Assembly (NCBI GenBank): GCA_026014615.1
Contig: JAOZHZ010000006.1
Span: 1-64,000 of the forward strand
Source of the DNA: Candidatus Bathyarchaeota archaeon
GTDB lineage: Archaea; Thermoproteota; Bathyarchaeia; Bathyarchaeales; Bathycorpusculaceae
Direction of reading: 5' to 3'
DNA length: 64,000 bases
Every line of letters starts with the position of its first letter. Position 1 is the first letter of the stretch. The notes beneath the pieces are model-generated. The model did not search any database. It was not told the DNA's origin and saw nothing but the letters and a program-made list of their open reading frames with translations. Shown one piece after another: positions 10,092 through 19,696 of this stretch. The position numbers and the translations under genes are program-made.

Positions 10092-10161
10092 ATCCGCCGT
10101 TTACGAACGCAACAATATTAATAATTACATCCAAATAGTTGTGCAGAATTGAGATGAAACT

Positions 10162-11106
10162 ATGCCGCTAAGCAAAGTTACCTTGAAAGCGCCCGCAACA
10201 AGCGCCAACGTGGGCCCCGGATTTGACGTTTTCGGGTTAGCCTTAGAATACCCCACCGATAAGGTAACCTTAACGCGGGGCAAAAACAGAGGCATAAAAA
10301 TCAAAGTTTCTGGATTACAAGCGGAAACCATCTCCACGTTGCCCGACCGGAACACCGCAGGTGTAGTCGCCAAATACATGATGCAGGAATTCTCGCTCAA
10401 AACGGGATTAGCAATCCGAATTGAGAAAGGCATCTGGCCAAGCAAAGGCTTAGGCAGCAGCGCCGCGTCAGCCGCAGCAGTCGCCTATGGACTTAACCAC
10501 ATGTTTGCCCTCAAACTCACTAAAGAACAGCTCATTCGAGCAGCGGCAAAAGGAGAAGCAGCATCCGCAGGTTCAGAACACGCAGACAACGTCTCCGCAA
10601 CCATATGTGGCGACTTTGTTGTTCTCAGGTCTTACGACCCCTTAGAGATTGTTAACTTCAAGGCGCCCACAGACATGGAGGTTTGTGTGGCGTTTCCCCA
10701 CATGATGACTCCGCGGCATAAGACCGCCAAAGCCCGCTCCGTAGTGCCTAAAATGGTGCCAATCAAGAAGATAGTGCGTAACGTAGGCAACGCAGCAGGC
10801 ATGGTCAGCGGCTTCGCCCTCGGCGACGTAGACCTGATTGGCAAATCAATGATAGACGCCATCGTGGAGCCCGCGCGTTCATCGTCGATTCCAGGATACC
10901 ACGAAGTGAAAGAAAACGCTTTACAGGCGGGTGCATGTGGCGTAACAATAAGCGGTGCGGGACCTGCTATGCTGGCAGTGGTTAACAGAAAGTCAGGCAA
11001 TGCAGCGCAAGTTGCAGCGGCTATGAAGGAAGGTTTCAAGTCTGCTGGGTTTGAAGCAACAGCATTTGCCACCAAACCTGGTGCGGGTGTATGTTTATTG
11101 GAGTAG
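10162..11106 (+). CDS. thrB: Homoserine kinase (GHMP family)
   Basis: 314 aa. It phosphorylates homoserine for threonine synthesis. GHMP kinase features in order: N-terminal substrate segment VTLKAPATSANVGPGFDVFG, the phosphate-binding loop KGLGSSAASAAAVAYGL near residue 95, and the C-terminal glycine motif GVTISGAGPAMLAVV. ATG 10162 follows GAGATGA. First gene of a tightly overlapping thrB-thrC-hom-lysC operon. Confidence 0.95.
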   Translation: MPLSKVTLKAPATSANVGPGFDVFGLALEYPTDKVTLTRGKNRGIKIKVSGLQAETISTLPDRNTAGVVAKYMMQEFSLKTGLAIRIEKGIWPSKGLGSSAASAAAVAYGLNHMFALKLTKEQLIRAAAKGEAASAGSEHADNVSATICGDFVVLRSYDPLEIVNFKAPTDMEVCVAFPHMMTPRHKTAKARSVVPKMVPIKKIVRNVGNAAGMVSGFALGDVDLIGKSMIDAIVEPARSSSIPGYHEVKENALQAGACGVTISGAGPAMLAVVNRKSGNAAQVAAAMKEGFKSAGFEATAFATKPGAGVCLLE

Positions 11107-12374
11107 TGAAAAAAGTGACACATCAAGAATGCATAAACTGTGGAGCCAAATACGGCATAAATGAGATTGTTTATTTCTGCAAAAAATGCGGAGACCTTTT
11201 AGAAGTCAAATACGACTTCACCCAACTAGCCAAGAAGTTGGAGGAGAGCAACTGGCAAGACGTGCCCCTTTCATTGTGGCGATACAAGGACTTCATGCCT
11301 ATCAAAGACGTCAGCAAAATTGTCTCTCTCAACGAAGGCGGCACTGGACTACACTCCTGTCACAAGCTGGGTAAGAAGCTGGGTCTACTGCAGCTTTATG
11401 TGAAGAACGAGGGGGAAAACCCAACCGGCAGCTTCAAAGACCGAGGCATGACTGTGGGCGTCTCCAAAGCTAACGAACTCGGCGCCAAAAACGTCATCTG
11501 CGCCTCCACAGGCAACACCTCCGCAAGCCTATCAGCCTACGCAGCGAAAGCAGGCATGCGTTGCACTGTATTGATTCCGTCGGGGAAAATCGCTTACGGC
11601 AAGCTCTCGCAAGCCATGATTTACGGCGCCAAAGTTTTCCAAGTCCGCGGTAACTTTGACCAGTCACTGGATATGGTTTTGAAGCTGTCGGAAAAGCACT
11701 CCAGCATCTACCTGCTTAACAGCATTAATCCGTTCCGTGTGGAGGGACAGAAGTCGCTGGGTTTTGAAATCTGCGACCAACTTGACGGCGAAGCCCCCGA
11801 CCGCATCGTCGTGCCTGTGGGTAACGCGGGCAACATAAGCGCCATCTGGAAAGGCTTCACCGAATACCACAAACTCGGGTTCATTCGCAAACTGCCCAAA
11901 ATGACAGGTATCCAAGCGGCAGGTTCCGCACCCGTTGCCCAGATGATTAAGAGCGGAAGCGACGAGATGGTGCCTGTGAAGGCTCCTGAAACCGTTGCCA
12001 CCGCCATACGCATCGGCGCACCAGTCAGCTGGAAAAAAGCTGTAAACGCCATACGCAACAGCGGCGGCACCGCCGAAACCGTCACAGACGAAGAAATTCT
12101 TGCTGCCCAAAAACTTCTGGCACGGGACGAGGGCATCTTTGTGGAGCCTGCCAGTGCGTCGTCTATTGCGGGGTTGATTAAGCTGGTTAACAGCGGCGTC
12201 ATCGGCAAAGATGAACGGGTAGTTTGCGTCACAACTGGTCATGGGCTTAAGGACCCTGACACGGCGGTTAAGATGAGTGAGAAACCCGTTGAAATTGATG
12301 CAGAGATGAAAGCTATCGAGGACGCTTTAGGGTTGAACCGCCAAGCGTCAATCGTGGCGGGTGAAGCAAAATGA
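11091..12374 (+). CDS. thrC: Threonine synthase
   Basis: 427 aa. It converts O-phosphohomoserine to threonine with PLP. An N-terminal zinc-ribbon-like segment with two CxxC pairs (ECINCGAKY and YFCKKCGD) precedes the fold-type II PLP domain; the PLP lysine is in NPTGSFKDRGM (about residue 118) and a phosphate-binding loop in VPVGNAGNISA. The reading frame overlaps the thrB end by 16 nt from ATG 11091; GTG at 11106 or 11115 are alternatives behind TTGGAG. Confidence 0.95.
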   Translation: MFIGVVKKVTHQECINCGAKYGINEIVYFCKKCGDLLEVKYDFTQLAKKLEESNWQDVPLSLWRYKDFMPIKDVSKIVSLNEGGTGLHSCHKLGKKLGLLQLYVKNEGENPTGSFKDRGMTVGVSKANELGAKNVICASTGNTSASLSAYAAKAGMRCTVLIPSGKIAYGKLSQAMIYGAKVFQVRGNFDQSLDMVLKLSEKHSSIYLLNSINPFRVEGQKSLGFEICDQLDGEAPDRIVVPVGNAGNISAIWKGFTEYHKLGFIRKLPKMTGIQAAGSAPVAQMIKSGSDEMVPVKAPETVATAIRIGAPVSWKKAVNAIRNSGGTAETVTDEEILAAQKLLARDEGIFVEPASASSIAGLIKLVNSGVIGKDERVVCVTTGHGLKDPDTAVKMSEKPVEIDAEMKAIEDALGLNRQASIVAGEAK

Positions 12375-13396
12375 GAATTATTTTGGTTGGTTACGGCACC
12401 GTCGGAAAAGGCGTAACAAGCATTCTTGCCCGCAGATGCACGGAAAAGGTGAAGGATTACGGGTTTAACCCCAAGATTGTTGCCATCGCCGACATAGACG
12501 GCGCGGTCGTTAACCCACGAGGCTTAAGCCCTGAAAAGCTCGAAGCGCTCAAACAGACGCGCCCGATATCCTCGGACCCTGAGTTTGGGCACCCAGGAAT
12601 GTCCGCGCTGGACGTTATTGAGTCGGTTGAAGCGGAAGTGGTTGTTGAAGTCACGCCTGTTAACATCAAAAACGCTGAACCCGCCCTATCCCACATAACC
12701 AAAGCGTTCAAGACAGGCAAACATGTCGTCACAACCAATAAGGGACCCTTAGCTTTAGCGATGCCTGCCCTGACGGAGCTGGCGGAGTTCAACAATGTTT
12801 TCTTGCGGTTCAGCGGCACAGTAGGCGGCGGAACACCTATGCTTGAGTTTGCTAAACGATGCCTTGCAGGAGACCACATACGAAGCATCCAAGGCATACT
12901 AAACGGCACAACCAACTATATACTGACTGAAATGGCTCAAAACCACGTCACCTTCCAAGAAGCGCTGTCAAATGCGCAGAAGTTGGGTTATGCGGAGAGA
13001 GAGCCGTCTATGGATATTGACGGTTTTGACACTGCATGTAAAGTGGTTATTTTGGCGAACTGGATAATGAACAAAAAAATAACCCTAAAAGACGTGGACC
13101 GCACGGGTATTCGTGAGGTGTCTTTGCAGGAACTTGGAGAAGCCTCCAAGAAAAACAACACGCTTAAGCTGGTGGGTTCAATAGACGGCGACACAGCAGC
13201 CGTGAAGCCCATTGAAGTGCCAGTAACTAACCCCTTGTGTGTTAGTGGTGTCTTGAACGCGGTAACCTTTTTTACTGAATATGCGGGTGAACAAACGCTT
13301 ATCGGTGCAGGTGCAGGCGGGATTGAAACTGCCAGTGCAGTTTTAAGAGACCTGCTGGACATTAGACATAAGTTAGCGACTAAACTACTGTCATGA
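12371..13396 (+). CDS. hom: Homoserine dehydrogenase
   Basis: 341 aa. It reduces aspartate semialdehyde to homoserine. N-terminal Rossmann motif IILVGYGTVGKGVTSIL, active-site/substrate segments TTNKGPLALA, SGTVGGGTPMLEF and the family signature ILNGTTNYILTEM. No C-terminal ACT domain is present, so feedback control must lie elsewhere. It overlaps thrC by 4 nt (ATGA) and is itself overlapped 4 nt by lysC. Confidence 0.95.
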   Translation: MRIILVGYGTVGKGVTSILARRCTEKVKDYGFNPKIVAIADIDGAVVNPRGLSPEKLEALKQTRPISSDPEFGHPGMSALDVIESVEAEVVVEVTPVNIKNAEPALSHITKAFKTGKHVVTTNKGPLALAMPALTELAEFNNVFLRFSGTVGGGTPMLEFAKRCLAGDHIRSIQGILNGTTNYILTEMAQNHVTFQEALSNAQKLGYAEREPSMDIDGFDTACKVVILANWIMNKKITLKDVDRTGIREVSLQELGEASKKNNTLKLVGSIDGDTAAVKPIEVPVTNPLCVSGVLNAVTFFTEYAGEQTLIGAGAGGIETASAVLRDLLDIRHKLATKLLS

Positions 13397-14817
13397 GAGC
13401 GATTAGTATGAAAAAGATAGTGATGAAGTTTGGTGGAACCAGCGTAGGCACAGGCGAAAACATACGTCGAGTTGCCGATGTAGTTTCACAGTACGCCAAA
13501 GACGAATGCAAAGTTGCCGTTGTGGTTTCGGCGTTAGCAGGCGTCACTAACAGCCTATTTGAAATAGCATGCAAAGCCAAGAAAAGCGAAAAACACATCG
13601 AAACCTTCACGAACGAGCTTCGCCAAAAACACGCAGAAGCAATTTCCACAGCCATCAGCAGCAAACAAATCCAAGAAGAAGTGAGCCAAATCACAGAAGA
13701 AAACATTGCGGAACTAGAAAAAGTTTTAACAGGCATATGCTATGTCGGTGAGCTCACACCCAAATCCAAAGACTACGTTGTTTCTTTCGGGGAACGCTTG
13801 TCGGCACCCATCGTTTGGGGCGCCATTAAAGACCACGAAATTGAAACTCAATGGTTCACAGGCAAAGACGCAGGCATAGTGACAGATTCAAACTTTGGCG
13901 ACGCTGACCCCCTCATGAACTTCACCACCCACCTGATCCGCGAAAGAGTCGCCCCACTGCTTGAGAAAGGTGTCGTTCCAGTGGTTACAGGGTTTATTGC
14001 TGCCAATCAGGATGGAGTTGTAACTACGGTTGGGCGCGGAGGCTCAGACTACACCGCGACCATTTTGGGTGTGGCGTTGCATGTTGATGAGGTCTGGATA
14101 TGGACTGACGTTGACGGCATAATGACCACTGACCCCAAACTTGTTGCAGATGCTCGAATGCTGCCTCAGCTTAGCTATCAGGAAGCTGCGGAGATGGCGA
14201 TTTTCGGCGCCAAAGCCATGCACCCGCGAGCGTTGGGTCCAGTCATAAAAGAAGAAATCCCAGTTAGAATACGCAACGTCTTTAATCCAACAAACGAAGG
14301 CACCCTCATAACAAAAGAATCCAAAGCCGGGACATTCGAAGTTGTCAAAGCAGTAGCCATGATAAAAGATGTGGCGATGCTGAACGTGAACGGCGCAGGA
14401 ATGGTAGGCGCACCGGGCAGCTACGCAAAAGTCTTCGACGTCTTGGGAAAAAATAAAATCAACGTCATGATGATTTCCACGGCGGTTTCAGAAGCAAACA
14501 TCTCCATGGTAATCAAACGCTCACTGCTGGGCAGGGCAATGAGTACTTTGGAAATCGCGCTGCTTGAACGCGGAGGCATCGTCAGCGAAGTTACAGCGGA
14601 AGACGACGTTGCCGTAGTTGCTGTGATGGGCGCAAACATGAAAGGCACGCTGGGCATAGCCTCAAAAATCTTCGCCGTCGTAGCCAACGCAGGCATAAAC
14701 ATCCGCATGATAGCCCAAGGCAGCTCAGAACTCAACATCAGCTTTGTCGTTAAGGAGAAAGACGGTGCAGCAGTAGTCGAGGCGGTTCATAAAGAGTTCA
14801 ATCTGGACAAAATCTAA
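13393..14817 (+). CDS. lysC: Aspartate kinase with C-terminal ACT domains
   Basis: 474 aa. First step of the aspartate family pathway. Catalytic amino-acid-kinase domain begins MKKIVMKFGGTSVGTGENIR; conserved segments include SFGERLSAPIVWG and VGRGGSDYTATILG. Two ACT-type domains follow from about residue 320 (MLNVNGAGMVGAPGSYAKV and VVAVMGANMKGTLGIASKI), expected to bind threonine or lysine. ATG 13393 overlaps hom by 4 nt; an internal ATG at 13408 aligns better with the family start. Because lysine here probably comes from the LysW route, this kinase likely serves threonine and methionine. Confidence 0.94.
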   Translation: MRAISMKKIVMKFGGTSVGTGENIRRVADVVSQYAKDECKVAVVVSALAGVTNSLFEIACKAKKSEKHIETFTNELRQKHAEAISTAISSKQIQEEVSQITEENIAELEKVLTGICYVGELTPKSKDYVVSFGERLSAPIVWGAIKDHEIETQWFTGKDAGIVTDSNFGDADPLMNFTTHLIRERVAPLLEKGVVPVVTGFIAANQDGVVTTVGRGGSDYTATILGVALHVDEVWIWTDVDGIMTTDPKLVADARMLPQLSYQEAAEMAIFGAKAMHPRALGPVIKEEIPVRIRNVFNPTNEGTLITKESKAGTFEVVKAVAMIKDVAMLNVNGAGMVGAPGSYAKVFDVLGKNKINVMMISTAVSEANISMVIKRSLLGRAMSTLEIALLERGGIVSEVTAEDDVAVVAVMGANMKGTLGIASKIFAVVANAGINIRMIAQGSSELNISFVVKEKDGAAVVEAVHKEFNLDKI

Positions 14818-14818
14818 C

Positions 14819-14848
14819 AGCTTTTTTCTATTTTCTTTTTCCTAATTC
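14819..14848 (+). terminator. T-rich terminator after the threonine operon
   Basis: Directly after the lysC stop come several pyrimidine/T tracts (CTTTTTTC, CTTTTTCC), the usual form of archaeal intrinsic termination. It lies in the 38-nt gap between convergent genes. Confidence 0.4.
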
Positions 14849-14855
14849 TTCAAAA

Positions 14856-15479
14856 CTATTGTTTTTGGGCGAGAATCGTGTTCCAAGGCGATTCCGCTTT
14901 CATGAAGGCTTGAACAGACCCAAACCCAACCGACAGCATGGCTTTTCGGAGTTCCTTCAAAGGGATGAGCCGAACATAAGTGTCCTTAATCAACTTGGCG
15001 TGTTCAACCTCGTATTTGCCGTCTTTGACCATTTCGTTCACCAAAAGGAGCTGCCCATTTGGTTTCAGCACCCGTTTTATCTCCGTCAATGCCTCGGTTA
15101 AATTGCTCCAAAAATAGTATGTTTCAAAAGCTGTAACTAAATCAAAAAAGCCATCAGGGAAACCCGTTTTTTCAACTGACCCCTCGACGATTTCGATACA
15201 GTTTTGGGCAATCAACTTTTTGTTAAATTCTTTAGAGTAGGTGACCATGTCGGGGGAGTAGTCTAAGCCGATGACTTTGCCGTTGGGTACTAAGTGGGCG
15301 AGTCGGTTGACGGTTTTGCCTCCGCCACAGCCCACATCCAAAACCACCCAGTCGGGCTCAACCTTCACGTGTCCTAACCCCCACAGCGTCAGGGGCTCAT
15401 GCGCTCGGTTCATGGATTCCGCGACGATTCTGCCGCCCTGCCCCGTTGGGCAACGGTACTGACCCCATAAATCAGGCAT
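14856..15479 (-). CDS. Class I SAM-dependent methyltransferase
   Basis: About 207 aa. SAM-binding motif I is VVLDVGCGGGKTVNRLA, followed by the acidic residue ending motif II in KVIGLDYSPDM and a motif IV-like GFFDLVTAFETYYFW. Resembles the UbiE/COQ5-like general methyltransferases; the substrate cannot be told. ATG 15479 overlaps the lysK stop by 8 nt and has AGGA upstream; a further upstream ATG (15506) lies inside lysK. Translational coupling to lysK suggests co-expression with the LysW operon, though no methylation step is known in that pathway. Confidence 0.8.
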   Translation of the reverse strand: MPDLWGQYRCPTGQGGRIVAESMNRAHEPLTLWGLGHVKVEPDWVVLDVGCGGGKTVNRLAHLVPNGKVIGLDYSPDMVTYSKEFNKKLIAQNCIEIVEGSVEKTGFPDGFFDLVTAFETYYFWSNLTEALTEIKRVLKPNGQLLLVNEMVKDGKYEVEHAKLIKDTYVRLIPLKELRKAMLSVGFGSVQAFMKAESPWNTILAQKQ

Positions 15480-16620
15480 GCTTTTTTCCTGCGTTGAGTT
15501 TGGCATTTCGATTATAGAGTTCGGACAGTTTGAGGAGGGTTTCTTTGTAAATTTCGATGGCGTTCAAGTAATCATTAATGACAATGTGCTCGTCTAAAGT
15601 GTGGTCTAGGTGTCCGTCGCCTGGTCCGTAAGTGACTATGGGCATGTTCATGGCGTGTCCCAGAATGTTCATGTCGCCTGTGCCTGTTTTCCGCAGCAAC
15701 GTCGCGGGTTTCCCAAGCACTTTGCGTAGCGAAGCTGAGAGGGCATGTACTAAGGGGCTGCTTTTGTTAACTTCAAACGGCTCCACCGTGTCCTCCACCG
15801 TGGCTTTCAATGTAACGCTGGGGTTTGCTTGCTGATATTGTTCTATGGCTTTTTGGGTCTGCTCGTAAACTTGGTCGGTGGTGTACGGCGGGGGCACTCG
15901 TATGTCGATGTACATTTCGGCTTCAAACGGAATAACAGAAGTTGCGTTTCCGCCCATCAGTTTGGTTAGGCATGCGGTTATGGCGTAGAAGGGGCTGTTT
16001 GCTTGCTCCATCGGCTGGTAGCTGTTTTTTATGTGCTGCCAAAGCTCGTAGGCTTTATCCAAAGCGTTCTCGTAGAGCCACGGTGTTGAAGCGTGTCCTG
16101 TTTCGGTTTTGCAGATGACTTTAAGTTGGATTTGTCCTTTGTAGCCGATTGTTATGTTTTCGACTCCGCTGGGTTCTCCGAATATGGCGTAGTCTGCTTC
16201 TACGCCTTGGGTTATCATGTGACGGACGCCTCGGCTGGTAGCTTCCTCCTCGACCACGCTGGCAACAAGTATCTTGCCCTTGCCTTTGAAGGCGGGGTCT
16301 TTGGCAACCTGCGCGGCAGCCATAACCATCGCGGCGAGGGGTCCTTTGGCGTCTACGGCTCCTCGAGCGTAGATTTTGCCTTCCTCCACCCGCAGCGGCA
16401 GGTAACCCGCAACGGTGTCCATGTGACCGCACAGAAAGATTGTGGGTTCGCCTTCGCCGACTACGCCGATAACGTTTCCTATGGCGTCTAAACCGACTTG
16501 GTAACCAAGTTTCTTCATTTCTTTAGCTAAGAATGCAGCTATGATTTCTTCTTTTCCGCTGGGGCTGTAGATGCCCAGAAGATTAGTTAGCAGTCGTATT
16601 GCTCGGGTTTGTTCTTGCAT
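15472..16620 (-). CDS. lysK: LysW-lysine/ornithine hydrolase (M20 family)
   Basis: 382 aa. It releases lysine (and/or ornithine) from the C-terminal Glu of LysW. M20 metallopeptidase features: metal-binding CGHMDTVAGYLP, bridging Asp in ARGAVDAKGPLAAM, catalytic Glu pair in VASVVEEEATSRG, and a C-terminal metal ligand His in DGHLDHTLDEH. Last pathway gene of lysW-X-Y-Z-J-K; the start overlaps the lysJ end by 38 nt. Confidence 0.92.
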   Translation of the reverse strand: MQEQTRAIRLLTNLLGIYSPSGKEEIIAAFLAKEMKKLGYQVGLDAIGNVIGVVGEGEPTIFLCGHMDTVAGYLPLRVEEGKIYARGAVDAKGPLAAMVMAAAQVAKDPAFKGKGKILVASVVEEEATSRGVRHMITQGVEADYAIFGEPSGVENITIGYKGQIQLKVICKTETGHASTPWLYENALDKAYELWQHIKNSYQPMEQANSPFYAITACLTKLMGGNATSVIPFEAEMYIDIRVPPPYTTDQVYEQTQKAIEQYQQANPSVTLKATVEDTVEPFEVNKSSPLVHALSASLRKVLGKPATLLRKTGTGDMNILGHAMNMPIVTYGPGDGHLDHTLDEHIVINDYLNAIEIYKETLLKLSELYNRNAKLNAGKKHA

Positions 16621-17800
16621 TTTCTTCTTCCTCCAACACCGCGTCCAAAACGGTGATTGCTTTATCTACCTGCTCTTTTGTGATAACTATGGGCGGCAGA
16701 AACCGCAACACGTTGCGTCCAGCATCCAATACAAGCACACCACGTTCAGCACACTTCAAAAGTATGCGGTAAACGTCGAAACGTAACTCCATGCCCAACA
16801 TCAAACCTAAACCGCGCACTTCCTTAACAATTTTGTACTTGTCCGCCAACTCTTCGAGACGAGCCTTGAAATATTTGCCCGTTGAGGCTGCTTTTTCAGC
16901 TAGGTTTTCTTCTACGAGGGCGTCTATGGCGGCGCAGCCCGCTGCACAAACCAAGGGTCCACCGCTGAAAGTGGTTGAGTGTTCACCGACTTTGAAGGCG
17001 GACATGATTTCGGCTTTGGCGACGGTTATGCCGATGGGCAAACCGCCTGCGAAGGGCTTAGCAAGAGTCATAATGTCGGGGGTGATGCCCCAGTTTTGGC
17101 ACCCAAACAGTTTACCTGTTCGACCAAAACTGGTCTGCACTTCATCAAAGATTAACAGGACATTTTTTTCGTTGCAGAGTTCGCGTAGTCCTTGGAGGTA
17201 ACCGTCTGGGGCTACACGGATTCCGCCTTCGCCGCGGATGGGTTCCACCAGTACGGCAGCGGTTTTCTCGCTTATGGCGGCTTTGATTTTTTCCAAGTTG
17301 TCGGGCGGCACATGTTTGAATTCGGGTACCAGCGGCTGGAAGGGTTCACGGTACTTCTTGTCCCATGTCGCTGAGAGTGCGCCCATGGTTTTGCCGTGGT
17401 AGCCGCCCATAACAGCGATAATTTCGGGTTTGCCCGTGTATTTGCGGGCGAGTTTTATGGCGCATTCAACGGCTTCGGCGCCGCTGTTAGACAAAAACGC
17501 CTTATCCAATCCTTCAGGTGTAAAGGCAACGAGTTTTTGGAGGAACTCTGAGCGTTTGTCGTTGTAGAGGCTACCGTGACACGAAATAAGCTGCTCCGCT
17601 TGCTCGTGGATGGCGGCGACAACTTTGGGGTGACAGTGCCCCAGCAACGCAACGCCGAAGCTACCCATACAGTCCACGTACTCTTTGCCGTTTATGTCCC
17701 AAAGCGTGGCTGCTTTGCCTTTAGTTATTACAATTTGGCGTTTACCAAAAACATTTGCCATTAACTGGTTTTCGGCGTTTATGATTTCTTGCTCATTCAT
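16583..17800 (-). CDS. lysJ: LysW-aminoadipate/glutamate semialdehyde aminotransferase
   Basis: About 405 aa. Class III PLP aminotransferase converting the LysW-bound semialdehyde to the amine. Visible are NSGAEAVECAIKLARKYTGK, the cofactor Asp in LLIFDEVQTSFGRTG, and the PLP lysine in MTLAKPFAGGLPIG. ATG 17800 overlaps the lysZ stop by 8 nt, matching the coupling seen at other junctions of this operon; ATG 17824 is also in frame. It belongs to the ArgD/LysJ group, and the neighbours identify it as LysJ. Confidence 0.92.
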   Translation of the reverse strand: MNEQEIINAENQLMANVFGKRQIVITKGKAATLWDINGKEYVDCMGSFGVALLGHCHPKVVAAIHEQAEQLISCHGSLYNDKRSEFLQKLVAFTPEGLDKAFLSNSGAEAVECAIKLARKYTGKPEIIAVMGGYHGKTMGALSATWDKKYREPFQPLVPEFKHVPPDNLEKIKAAISEKTAAVLVEPIRGEGGIRVAPDGYLQGLRELCNEKNVLLIFDEVQTSFGRTGKLFGCQNWGITPDIMTLAKPFAGGLPIGITVAKAEIMSAFKVGEHSTTFSGGPLVCAAGCAAIDALVEENLAEKAASTGKYFKARLEELADKYKIVKEVRGLGLMLGMELRFDVYRILLKCAERGVLVLDAGRNVLRFLPPIVITKEQVDKAITVLDAVLEEEENARTNPSNTTAN

Positions 17801-18602
17801 GGGATACCACGGTGCCAGTTTCATGTTTTAAGGCGGTGGAAAGAGGGTTTTTTCCTGTTCCTGCGGTTATGAGGACTTCGCCGACGCCTTGATTCAGGGC
17901 TTCGGTTGCGGCGTGGACTTTGGTGCTCATGCCTGCGCCTATGCTGCTGAGGACTTCTTTGATTTCGCTGGCGGCGATTTTAGCAATCCGCTCACCCTTG
18001 AGCATCAAGCCCTTAACGTCGGTTAGGAGGATGAGTTTGTCTGCTTTGAGGGCGCCTGCAAGTATGGCGGCGGGTCGGTCACCGTCCACGTTCAACGGCT
18101 CAAACTCCTCACTCATAGCTATGGGCGTTACAATCGGCGTGTACCCCTTCTCCAGCAGCAGATGAAGTAGGTCAGTGTTAACTTGGTTGATTTTGCCTGT
18201 GTAGCCGCCGTCCAAGACCCGTTTGCGTCCGCGTCCATCCACGGCTATGAGGCGTTTTTTGCGTTCCGCCTGCAAAATCTGCGCATCCAACCCCGACAAG
18301 CCCACCGCCGCTATGCCTTGGCTTTGCAGGGCAAGAACGATTTGTTTGTTGATTTTGCCCGCCATGACCATGCTGTAGATTTCGATGGTTTCTTTGTCGG
18401 TGTAGCGGCTGCGAAAACCCTCGGGAGATACGATGAATTGTTGTTCTTTGCCGAGTTTGCTGGCGATTTCGGTGACTTCGACGCCGCCGCCGTGAACCAA
18501 AACCACCTTGTGCTCGGAGAGAAGCGTTTTGAGGTCGGTGACTAAGTCGGTTGAGGCGCCTTCTTTGAGTATGCTTCCGCCCATCTTAATGACAAGTAAC
18601 AT
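17793..18602 (-). CDS. lysZ: LysW-aminoadipate/glutamate kinase
   Basis: About 269 aa. Amino-acid-kinase family enzyme phosphorylating the side-chain carboxylate of the LysW-bound amino acid. N-terminal nucleotide motif LLVIKMGGSILKEG, substrate loop VLVHGGGVEVTEIASKLG, and the C-terminal ATP segment LLTDVKGLMLKGE. ATG 18602 gives the family-typical N-terminus and lies 5 nt after the lysY stop, with GTGAT upstream; the longer frame to 18677 overlaps lysY and has no similarity. Confidence 0.93.
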   Translation of the reverse strand: MLLVIKMGGSILKEGASTDLVTDLKTLLSEHKVVLVHGGGVEVTEIASKLGKEQQFIVSPEGFRSRYTDKETIEIYSMVMAGKINKQIVLALQSQGIAAVGLSGLDAQILQAERKKRLIAVDGRGRKRVLDGGYTGKINQVNTDLLHLLLEKGYTPIVTPIAMSEEFEPLNVDGDRPAAILAGALKADKLILLTDVKGLMLKGERIAKIAASEIKEVLSSIGAGMSTKVHAATEALNQGVGEVLITAGTGKNPLSTALKHETGTVVSHE

Positions 18603-18607
18603 GGCAA

Positions 18608-19663
18608 TCACATCGGGTGGAAACCCGTACTTTTTAGGGCTGTGGTTTCGTCGATGCCCATCATGAGGTTGAGGCATTGAACGCCTTGGCCAGAAGCGCC
18701 CTTCACCATGTTGTCGATGGCGCTGAACATGAGCAAATGATTGGTGTGGGGGTCAATTTCGAAGCCTAAGTCACAGTAGTTTGTGCCCAGTGTCACCTTG
18801 GGGTCGGGAAGTTGGTAGACGCCTTTTTGGTACTTCACAAAACGGATGAATGGCTCGTTGGGGTAGGTGGAGCGGAGGGCTTTCCAGAGGTCTTTGGCTG
18901 CGAGCGGCGGCTTGGGAAAAGCGTGAACGGTGGCAAGTATACCGCGCACCATATTGACCGCGTGAGGCGTAAACCCAACTTTTATGGGTTCGTCGGTGAA
19001 GGCGTTGACTTCTTGTTCGACTTCGCCGATGTGGTGGTGCATGACGACCTTGTAGGGGCGTACGCCACCGAAACGTTCAGGATGATGCGACGCGGGGGTG
19101 GATTTGCTTCCGCCGCCGCTGCTGCCGACTTTAAGGTCAACTACAATGTGTTTCGGGTCGACTAAGCCTGCTTTGATTATGGGAACCAACGCAAAAATCG
19201 CGGAAGATGCCATGCAGCCGGGGCACGCGACGAGGCGGGCTTTTTTGATTTCTTCGCGGTGGAACTCGGGCATGCCGTAAGCTGCTTCTTTGAGCAGTTC
19301 GGGGTGGGCGTGTTTCCAGCCGTACCATGTCTCGTAGTCGGCGGGGTTTTTGAGGCGAAAATCCGCACTCATGTCGATGACTTTGAGTCCTGCTTCGAGA
19401 AGGTTGGGGACGAGGTTTACGCTGCCGCCGTGGGGAGTTGCTGTAAAAACTAAGTCGCAGTTTTTCTGCAGCTCGGCTGTGTCCAGGGGTACAAATTTTA
19501 GTTGGGTTAAGCCGCGGAGGTTCGGATGCACGTTGAAGACGTATTCTCCTGCGCTCTGCCGACTGGTAACCATAGTTACCTCTACTTCAGGGTGTAAAAG
19601 CAGCAACCGAAGAAGTTCTCCGCCGACGTATCCTGTTCCGCCGATTATACCTATTCGCATCAT
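18608..19663 (-). CDS. lysY: LysW-aminoadipyl/glutamyl phosphate reductase
   Basis: 351 aa. NADPH-dependent reductase of the ArgC/LysY family. Rossmann motif RIGIIGGTGYVGGELLRLL at the N-terminus, catalytic Cys in LVACPGCMASSAIFALVP (about residue 150), and the conserved His segment VGFTPHAVNMVRGIL. It acts on the acyl phosphate made by LysZ. Placed between lysX and lysZ in the LysW operon. Confidence 0.93.
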   Translation of the reverse strand: MMRIGIIGGTGYVGGELLRLLLLHPEVEVTMVTSRQSAGEYVFNVHPNLRGLTQLKFVPLDTAELQKNCDLVFTATPHGGSVNLVPNLLEAGLKVIDMSADFRLKNPADYETWYGWKHAHPELLKEAAYGMPEFHREEIKKARLVACPGCMASSAIFALVPIIKAGLVDPKHIVVDLKVGSSGGGSKSTPASHHPERFGGVRPYKVVMHHHIGEVEQEVNAFTDEPIKVGFTPHAVNMVRGILATVHAFPKPPLAAKDLWKALRSTYPNEPFIRFVKYQKGVYQLPDPKVTLGTNYCDLGFEIDPHTNHLLMFSAIDNMVKGASGQGVQCLNLMMGIDETTALKSTGFHPM

Positions 19664-19696
19664 ACCATTCTTTTTCTCCTGTGTCTTTCTTTGTTA

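Noticed and set aside
11664-12242. Long antisense frame inside thrC (and similar long antisense frames inside carA, lysZ, lysK, purL and purQ)
   Set aside because: They lie opposite well-identified genes, have low-complexity or unlikely composition, and arise from codon bias of the real gene.
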